Source: Euglena gracilis (Eukaryota; Euglenida; Euglenophyceae; Euglenales). From it: a DNA stretch of 64,000 bases. Shown here piece after piece: positions 34,501-61,027 of this stretch. A program made the position numbers and the translations under genes. The stretch is taken from NCBI GenBank assembly GCA_039621445.1, contig CP154956.1:90154482-90218481 (forward strand), in the 5' to 3' direction. Each line of letters begins with the position of its first letter. Position 1 is the first letter of the stretch. The notes beneath the pieces are model-generated. The model saw only the letters and a program-made list of their open reading frames with translations. It was not told the origin of the DNA and did not search any database.

Positions 34501-35380
34501 GGTTAGTTCTGACTGGCTTTTTTGCAACCCAATTGTCCCACCAGGGTGGTGCATAACGAAAAACCATACTGTCCCAGAACGTTCAGCTGACGTTCCACAG
34601 GAAAAGGGCAAATAATTTGACATTTCTCAGCGGAACAGGTCGGCATCTGGGCCATGGATTTTGTTTGACTACCCCTGAATATTCGCCGCCCAGGACATAT
34701 TTGGGCAATTGGTCGACCAGAGGGGGGCTTCCATTTGGAGGTATGTTTTTCCTTTCCTCTGGGGCTTTTATCAGGACCAATGATCAAGAAATGGGGGGGG
34801 GACACAATTCGGATGGGAGGTTTCAATCCCGGAGGGGGGGTACCATCCTGGGACCATTGCCCGTCCACCAAAAATATCAACGCATCCTTTCAACTTCTTT
34901 GAGTTTTCTGACCCCATTCGAGCCCCAGACTTTGGTTGTCCCCTTGGCCAAAGGGCGACCTTTGAGGGTACTTGGTCATGATTCACTTTGTGACCCCTAA
35001 GTTGCACTAAGGCTTCTTGCCCCCCGGGGGAGGGGTCACTTTTCCGGGCCAACACCCACCCACTTTTCTAAAACCCCCCCCCCCCAGACCCCCCCCCCCC
35101 GGGCCAACCCCCCACCCACCCACCCACCCACCCACCTGCCCAAAAACCCACCCAAAATCGGCCGAACCCTCTTGAAAAAAAACGGCCCAGCCTTCAGCCG
35201 GGCAAAAGGCTGACCCATGGTGCAACCCCACCCTGGGGGGGGGGGTCCAGCGGCATCAACCCAGCCAACCACTCTCAAACCCCCACGGGGTGGGGTCGCG
35301 CAGTGTTCAAGTGAAGCTGTGTCCTTGGTAAACCAAACAACTCATCGTTCCCTGAGGTCCACCCACCCCCCCCCCAACGC

Positions 35381-53734
<18,354 letters not shown>

Positions 53735-55860
53735 CTTATCGCAGTGGAGAAAAGGCTGAAACAACGACGAGGTGGGGTTGCTTTGAAGAAAGCAAAATTG
53801 GAACCAGACATTCATTTAGTGTGGTTCACAAAAGACGTGTGAACCACAAATATTTTTTGGTGTCCACGGGTGAACCACAAAAAAAACTTTTGGTGTCCAC
53901 AAAAATTTTGTTGCCCACAAAACTTGATTGAGGATTGGGGGAAAAAAGGTGTACAACTAAAATCCCATTGGTCTTTAGACACCTCAACCACATTGTGCAC
54001 CTGGGCCTTTCTTGCTCCTCATCAACCATTTCCTTGGGTGGTTTTACTTTTAGGTTCTCCCCAGGTTGCATCCCTTTCTGCATTGGGCATTTCTCCAACT
54101 CCAACAAGCATGTGAACCACAAATATTTTTTTTGTGTCCACAGGCGAACCACAAAATATTCTTTAGTGTCCACAGGTGAACCACAAAAAAGATTTTGGTG
54201 TCCACGGTGAACCACAAAAGGCCAACCTTGGTGTACCACACCAAATGAATGTCTGGTTGCCACCCAGGAGCACAGCTGGCTGGGACTGCAAGCACTGGGA
54301 CGTTTGATTTGCAATTTGGAAGAGACTTCAGAAACAGTAGCAAATGAAAGAGCACGAAGCAGGGGTTGTTGGAAAATGTTTGGAGAAACTTTTGAAGAAG
54401 CCAATCCAAAAGAAGTGGGAAGAAACAAAACTATCACTTGAAATTAATTTTTGAAGTGTTCACAACAAAAATTGGCAAAAGGACATATCCAGGTCTCTTG
54501 GAAGAACCTGGGGAGGGGGGCTCACTCACCCAGGTCGGAGCAAAGACACCTTGGGGGGGGGGGGCATCGGGGAAGGGGGACAAAAAATGCAAAAAATTGC
54601 AGTTATTAAAAACCGTTAAACCCCTCCAAATATAAAACCCCCCTGGGGGGTTTGGTTTTGCCGCCCAAATCTAAAGCCCCCCTGACGTGGATCCAGACAC
54701 TGGTGTCATTCAGGAAAAAGGGGAAATTTTTGGGTGGATACAACATTTTTTTCACCAGAAATGCTCCATTTTGGATAAGAATTGCACATTTTTGCGAAAA
54801 GTGGGAGGTACGCAACAAAAATTTCGCATAGAATTGGTATTTGGCCACAATTGAAGGCAGCCAAAGGTCATAAAGGCCACCTGAAAAAGTTTGATTTTTC
54901 ACCCCAAATATGAAGCCCCCCCCAAATATAAAGCCCCCCCTGAGGGTCTTGAAATCCCGTCCAAATATGAAGCCGGGGGGCTTTATCTTTGGGGGGGGGG
55001 TATTAGGGCATGTGTGTTCTCTTTCAGAATGCGACTTCTTGAATTTTTAATTGAAATGAAGGGGGGAAATGCTTATTGGAAAATCCCTCAGCACCTTCGA
55101 TGAAACCAAAATTAAGCATCCTCCAAAAAATCCAACCTCGATCGACCAGGTTGTTTAAATATGTTGAAATTTGAACAATCATGAAGTTTTTTGACCGACT
55201 GAGGGGGGGAGGGGGGTAATTTCACTCTTCTTAAACGCACTCAGTCACTTTCTTCAAAAACCAGTCAGTCACTGTCAGGGGCAATTTTTATGGCGCCTTA
55301 AAACCTTAAAAAAATAAATAAAAACCCTCAATTTTTTTGGCCAAAATGCCTTAAAAAAAACCTTAAGATATCTTAAAATACTTTGGAAAATAATTTGGGA
55401 AATTCTCGAAATTCGAGCCGAAAATGAAGTCGCAAAATCTGGGCAAAACAAAACAAACGTCAGACAAAACAAACCAACTTCGAGGGAAAAAAATGATTTC
55501 TAACATCTCTGGAACACCGTCCATGTGAAAAATAAAATTTTCGACTTTTTCAATTTTGGACCCCGTTCGATGCCGGGATGGAGTGTACGTCTAACCTTTT
55601 CCTCGCTTTCGCCCTTTGGTGCGCAAAAGATAAAAGTTGGAGTAACAGAAAAATTGAAAAGAATAATATAAAAGTTGTTTGCCCTTTTCCCCAATTAAGA
55701 GGCAGAGCACAAGGCAGGGGAGAAGCCCTATGGGCTACGACAAGGAAAAGTGCCAAGTGACTTGGCTGTCCTGTCAGGACTTCAAAATGAGAAAAATCAA
55801 ACTTGAAAATCAAGTCTTGAATCAAAGACCAGAATGGAATAAAATAGAAAATAAATACCA
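53735..55860. other. Upstream region of UGPase gene
   Basis: No gene seen. 53816-53925 and 54108-54235 carry irregular GTGAACCACAAA/TTTGGTGTCCAC repeats. 54610-55015 carries CAAATATAAAGCCCCCC blocks and inverses. A TATA-like or initiator element could not be assigned. Confidence 0.4.
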
Positions 55861-55891
55861 CCTGTGGAGAGGAGAACCAGAGTAAGGTTTA

Positions 55892-56002
55892 GGTATTCCT
55901 AATTCAGGCCGTTGGCCATCTGTAGGAATACCACCTAGCATAGTACTGTGTATGAGGCTCAGAGCTATATCTGGCCGTAGGCTTATACCTACATACACAG
56001 TA
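55892..56002. other. Pair of inverted repeats near the retrotransposon 3' end
   Basis: GGTATTCCT (55892-55900) pairs with AGGAATACC (55924-55932); TACTGTGTATG (55944-55954) pairs with CATACACAGTA (55992-56002). Both are perfect. Confidence 0.7.
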
Positions 56003-56030
56003 CCATGGCCTTACGGCTGCCTGGTACACA

Positions 56031-56041
56031 TCCCCCTCCCA
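56031..56041 (-). other. Candidate polypurine tract / 3' LTR boundary
   Basis: On the minus strand GGGAGGGGGA is followed by TGTGTACC, the layout expected of a polypurine tract before an LTR starting TG. No second LTR is in the window to confirm it. Confidence 0.25.
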
Positions 56042-56863
56042 GGGCTATGCCCGATTTCCCTACTGGACCAGGCCAGTCGGAATGCCGGACACAGTCCTGG
56101 GGACGGGGACCTGTCACAGAGCCGTTTGCGGCTTTTGGTTCTCCTGTCACCAGGGGTGTGGGAAGGAAATTGCGAAATAACGCAAAAACGCGCAAAAGTG
56201 GTTAACCGCTTATGCGGTGCCTACTTATTGCGGCAAAGGGGTGGAAGTAGAAGAGCCCATTGGAAAATGGGGCTGGAAGGTTTCCATTCCAGAAAGTCCC
56301 ATCCACCCAGTTTGGGGTGTGTCTATGACACGCGAGGAGGTCTCATTCCATAATCGGAAAAGATTGAAGGGTAGGGTGTGGAAGGAGGGGGCACCTGGCC
56401 AGTCATATCTGACCAGGGAGAAAGACCTATTTACAAAACCAACTGCCGGCGACAGCGATATTTTGCCCAGGGGGGTAAAGGAGAGAGGAGTGGGGGGCTG
56501 GTCAAAAGACCTTAGTAGAAGTTTTGCTGTCTGGCAGTCTTATGTGGCCTTATAGCCGAAAAGTAACAAGTTGGGTGCTATTATTACGGTGTGCGCGCTG
56601 TACGCTGTGTGTCTTCTTACTGGCGGCATATACCGCTGAGGGAAGGCTTCACAGCGCGGCGCGGACACGATGTTGTCGATGGGGTATCCCCAGAGGCATA
56701 TACCTCGACAGACGGGCGATAGCCCTAAAGAGAGGGGGCCATATGCTAATAAAAATATATAATGGCAGATGTGCCTGGTATGGATACCGAATACAGGGCC
56801 TATAGGCCTGATGGAAAGGTCAGAACATGGTCCATGGACCTGTGGCCTGTAAGCCTGGGGTAT

Positions 56864-59314
56864 CTATGGCACAGATGGCCATTTCCTGGGAGTCGGTGGT
56901 CTGATCTCCCGAACGTAATCTCCTTCGGGAGTTTCCACTATCTCCAGTATCGGAGGTTCAAAATTTACAAGTTGCCTTTCAGGCTGATCGACATCAAAAT
57001 CGGGATATTCCCATTTTTGTGTATACCCATCGGGTAATTGTACTCCAAGCCTATTGGCTTCTCGATGAAGAAAATTCTGGAGGTTATCCCAGAAGAAAAG
57101 TGGCAACATTGCCGGCCAGATCCAAAAATTTAGGCGGGGGTGGTTGCATTGAACCTGTGGGGGTATCCCCGGATAAACGGCAGGATCTGCCTTGGTGTGC
57201 CAACCTGCGACTCGCGCTCGGATGGTGAATGGCCTTAAAACTTCTCTTACCCAATCGGTAAATTCCATTTTGTAGGCCTCAGGGGGGTATTCAGGCAACA
57301 AAAATGTAAAATTTGGTCGATTCGGCAGGCTTTGTGCCAAAAAAAGTGGGTATATCACCCTGTCCCAATCGGAGTCTTGAAAAATGTATGGCACTTTGGC
57401 CTTGCCTGCTGACTCGACTGCGAGTCGGACAGCTGCGCTGTCAAGATGAAAATCTTTGGCGATTCCGCCTGTACGGTAGCTGTGTACAGCTTTGAATTTC
57501 TTGAACTGGTAAAAGTTGATTTGGTACTTATAGTCCTGTTTGAATTTGACCAGATGGTCTTCATTTTCTGGTATGACTCTAGTCATACCGCCAGTGGCAG
57601 GTAACCAGAATTCTGCCTGTAGGTAGTTGATGCAACGGACAGGTATGTCCTTATCATAGTCGTTTTCCGTCCAGCGGAAATTGTCCATATTGGACCATGT
57701 CAGTAGGCAATCGCCACAAACCAATGCTGCGCAATTGCGCACATATACATCATGGTGGAAGCTTATGCTATCCGGATTGCGTGTGCAAATATGCACTGCG
57801 GGCATGTCGTTTCGTAGCCTATGGCATGCTGTACATAACCACAATAGTGGATCGTTGTCCTGGAAATCCAGGACGAAATTTCCTCCAAAATATTGGGCTA
57901 ATATCCTTGGAGATTTCGCATTCCAAAAACGCCAAGTGTGGCTGGTTGTAATACCGGGTTGATCCCGGTGGAACAAGGGCTTGATCCACTTGTTCAGCCA
58001 GGGGTCGCTGCTATTGCGGATCATATTGATCCTAGCCTGGCGAGTGTTGAGGGGATCTACTCTGGACAATACGTCCTCAGTCCAAAATGGCTCATTGGCC
58101 TCATGCGGGACATTTGACCGAATCGGTCTGATTGTGGGTTTGCGCTTAGCGCCTTCAGAGGTTGCAGCCACATAGCTGGCCATTGGTATTGTGGGCCTAT
58201 GGCCTGTGCCAGAGCCATCTCCACCAGAAGGTGGTGGCTCATCATCCCGCCGCCTTTCAGCGGGCTTGCAGCCTTCGGCTGCGGGTTTAGCCTTAGGCTT
58301 TTTATGTTTGCCATATCGGCGTTCTTCCCTAGGATCTGCCGGAGGCAGTGGTCTTTCCGCCGTTGGCGGTTTCGGGGCTGCCGGTTTGGCAGGAGGTGGT
58401 TGCATTTCCGCCGTTGGCGGTGCTGGTGCGGCTGGTTTAGCTACTGGGACATCCAACTCCATTGGAGTTGTAGCCGTAGCCTGTACGGCTGTTGAGCTGC
58501 TATCTGCAGCAGTAACCCTTTGGGTTTCGGGAGGGGAAGCGGCAGGTGAGCCGCGAGGGGTCAGCACTGCCGATACTGCCGACATCGCCGCAGTGAGACC
58601 CTGCAGCACACCACCTAAAACACCTGTAGGTATCGTTGGTGATGTGACAGGTTCTGTCGGGGTTGGTGCCGTTGGCACTGCAGGTAAGGAGAGGGGTGGT
58701 ACCAGAGGTACCGGTGGCCGTTCGGCCTCAGATGTAGGAGATTCCGAACCGGAACTGACATCTCCTTCAGGAGGAAGGGGTGTTCTGGAGCCCATTGGGG
58801 CTGGTGGAAGGGCTGGATGCTGCGGTTCATCCGCACATATTTCTTCCAAGCCTTCCATGCGGTCTTCACCGCTCTCTCCATCACTCTCCTCACTGCCCTC
58901 CACCGTTTCTGGTGAAGCAGCAGGGGCTGCTGGCTGTTCCGCTATAGCGGTAGGCACAGTGCCTGTTTGCGTAGTCGCGCTGGTGGGTACCGCCATAGCG
59001 GGCTGGGGAGAGGAGGTAGCGACAGAAGATTGACTCTCCTGAAGTCCCTTAGGGACAAAAGGTTCTGCTGTAGCCGATAGACTTGAACCTAGGTAACGCC
59101 GACCACGTCCGAATTCATTCCACGTCCGAAGGAATTCCCTGGGGAACTGGCGTTGCCGGTTGCGGCTGAGCTGTGCCTGATGCTGCCGGTTGCGGCTGGG
59201 TTGAGGATTCCGATGGCGGAACTTCCGGAGCCGGTTGCGGCTTTGGGCTGGGTGCCTTTGGCACCTGTCGTTTCCGTAATCGGAAAAGATCCCATGGTTT
59301 CCTTTCTTCTTCAA
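56864..59314 (-). CDS. Retrotransposon 3' ORF, Cys/His-cluster protein (longest frame)
   Basis: 816-codon open frame. Residues 1 to about 65 are likely out of frame (Arg/Gln-rich, the preceding frame fits better). About 65-330 is Pro/Ala/Thr/Glu-rich and low in complexity. From about 400 it is a globular-looking Trp/Phe-rich region with a Cys/His cluster (C-x2-C-H near residue 491, H-x-C near 505, C-x6-C-x2-C near 528-536), ending before residue 816. No reverse-transcriptase, protease or CCHC gag knuckle is present, and no signal peptide or membrane helix. It has the position of an env gene but no env features. Function unknown. Confidence 0.6.
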   Translation of the reverse strand: MKKKGNHGIFSDYGNDRCQRHPAQSRNRLRKFRHRNPQPSRNRQHQAQLSRNRQRQFPREFLRTWNEFGRGRRYLGSSLSATAEPFVPKGLQESQSSVATSSPQPAMAVPTSATTQTGTVPTAIAEQPAAPAASPETVEGSEESDGESGEDRMEGLEEICADEPQHPALPPAPMGSRTPLPPEGDVSSGSESPTSEAERPPVPLVPPLSLPAVPTAPTPTEPVTSPTIPTGVLGGVLQGLTAAMSAVSAVLTPRGSPAASPPETQRVTAADSSSTAVQATATTPMELDVPVAKPAAPAPPTAEMQPPPAKPAAPKPPTAERPLPPADPREERRYGKHKKPKAKPAAEGCKPAERRRDDEPPPSGGDGSGTGHRPTIPMASYVAATSEGAKRKPTIRPIRSNVPHEANEPFWTEDVLSRVDPLNTRQARINMIRNSSDPWLNKWIKPLFHRDQPGITTSHTWRFWNAKSPRILAQYFGGNFVLDFQDNDPLLWLCTACHRLRNDMPAVHICTRNPDSISFHHDVYVRNCAALVCGDCLLTWSNMDNFRWTENDYDKDIPVRCINYLQAEFWLPATGGMTRVIPENEDHLVKFKQDYKYQINFYQFKKFKAVHSYRTGGIAKDFHLDSAAVRLAVESAGKAKVPYIFQDSDWDRVIYPLFLAQSLPNRPNFTFLLPEYPPEAYKMEFTDWVREVLRPFTIRARVAGWHTKADPAVYPGIPPQVQCNHPRLNFWIWPAMLPLFFWDNLQNFLHREANRLGVQLPDGYTQKWEYPDFDVDQPERQLVNFEPPILEIVETPEGDYVREIRPPTPRKWPSVP

Positions 59315-59650
59315 CCATCCTGTGGTTGAAGCGCAGGAGGGGTAGGGCCATGCCCAGTTCGTTCCGTCTGCCGCCTTGGAAAAACGGCTGGAACAGCGCT
59401 CTATCGAGCGTGTCGCCGAATCGGCGTTTGATATAATTGTCTATGCTTTCCTTCTCGAACTGTGGCCTGATGGGGACATAGTCCGGGGGAATTTCCCTAT
59501 CGGGATTGAGATAATAATATATCTCCATGATCTGGCAGGTCCAAGCCCTGAACCAGAACTGCTGCTGCAAATACAGAAGGAGTTGACGGTGGTTGCGTCG
59601 CCCGTTCGAGCTTTGGTGAACATCCTTTGGATTCCTGCAAAGGTGCAGGA
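59115..59650 (-). CDS. Retrotransposon 3' ORF, middle frame
   Basis: Part of a 280-codon frame (59115-59957) whose last 170 codons look authentic: DYVPIRPQFEKESIDNYIKR, then FGDTLDRALFQPFFQGGRR, and a Pro/Gln tail. The frame change from the preceding part lies between about 59600 and 59690, and to the following part near 59115-59130. It may be capsid-like, but no family is recognised. Confidence 0.45.
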
Positions 59651-60948
59651 GCATGATGCGCATGATGTGCTGGAAATGGAAATGGTGGTAGTGCCGTTGA
59701 CGGTTGAGTCGTTGGCTGATACGCATATTGCGTTGGAGGTTCCCGATATTCGGGTGGTGGCGGTCTTGGCATACGAGGAGGGGACTGGGTATCGCGAAAA
59801 ATTCGTGACGTCTGCACCATTGGTGCTGGGATATCTCCCGCCTCGCTTTCCGCCACTGGGGGGCTGTGCTCCCGCATATATTCGGTGAATGCACCTGTGT
59901 GATGTCGGATCCGCGGCATCGGCGGTACCTGGATACCCAGTGTACGCATGCTGACATCCGGAGGATATTCCCCAGGCATGACGTACACTTTCCCTGTCAT
60001 CAGAGTTTGGCCACAAGCGCACCATTGTGCAATAGGCCTATTGGCCAGGCCCAAAATCTGACGACAGTGGGTATCCCACATCACTTGTAAGGAGGGGTCT
60101 GCTCTTTCGAGTGCGCTAACGCGCAGGGCAGTCCGCAGAGTTTTCTCTGCGAGATTCACCAATTCTGCGGTGAATGCGGGGTATGGCACTGTTGGTGCTG
60201 GCTGGGGCGTCTCATGCGCCGCGGGGATGGCATAAGGGGATATACTACTGCTGCTGATCGTGGTCTGAGCCGCAGGCTCCCGACCGGGTTGAGCAGCAGG
60301 AGGGGGCATCGCCTGTACGGCGTGTACCTGTTGCGGGACACGCTGTACGGGTTGAGATTGGGGTTGTGTTTGGGGTGGTTGAGTCATAACGTACTGTGGT
60401 GCATACAGAATGGGAGGTGAGGGACCAGGCATGGCGTAATGCGCCTGCTCCATTGGAGGTGCCTGTCCCTGCCTCGCATACTGTTGTTGTTCCATTGGAA
60501 CTTGGTGTACCTGCTGGGGTTGTGACTGTTCCATTGGAACTTGATATGCCTGTTGAGGCTGTGCCGCATATGCAGCTCCCATTGGCACAGGGGCCGCATA
60601 AGCGACAGATGGCGGTTGCGCCTGAGATGGGGGCGGCATTTGTGCCTGAGAGGGGGGCGGCATTTGTGCCTGAGAGGGGGCTGACATATGTGAATGAGAG
60701 GGGTATGGCATTTGTGCCTGAACCATTTGAGGGGGGGGTGGCATTTGTGCCTGAGCCGCATAAGCAGCTGGAGGGGGTTGATGTACCGCATATGCGGGCG
60801 CCCCTTGGGCTGAGGGTGCCGCCGCATAGGCGTGGGGGGGGGGGTAGGGAGGGATGGCATACTGTATAGGGGGCGGTCCGGGCCGCGCCCTGGGTCTTGC
60901 ATTGGTCCGGGGACCGAAAGCAATAAAAAAAAAAGTAGCTTTGATGAG
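59600..60948 (-). CDS. Retrotransposon 3' ORF, Pro/Gln/Tyr-rich N-terminal frame
   Basis: Open from the splice acceptor at 60949 through AHQPPPAAYAAQ-like low-complexity repeats (QVPMEQ, QAQMPPPS), then a more complex part with HCRQILGLANRPIAQWCACG. The first in-frame ATG is at 60742-60744; an earlier ATG at 60900-60902 is in another frame. Translation may therefore begin in an upstream spliced exon. Confidence 0.5.
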
Positions 60949-61012
60949 CTGTAGAAAAAGAAGAGAGAAATGAATTGGGGTTGGGAGAAAAACACAGAGA
61001 GGGGAGGAAAAG
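60949..61012 (-). promoter_or_regulatory. Strong 3' splice-acceptor sequence between pol and 3' ORF
   Basis: On the minus strand a roughly 58 nt pyrimidine-rich stretch ends TTCTTTTTCTACAG. It starts 16 nt after the chromodomain frame ends and directly precedes the 3' ORF. Confidence 0.5.
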
Positions 61013-61027
61013 GCCTATAGGCCGATT

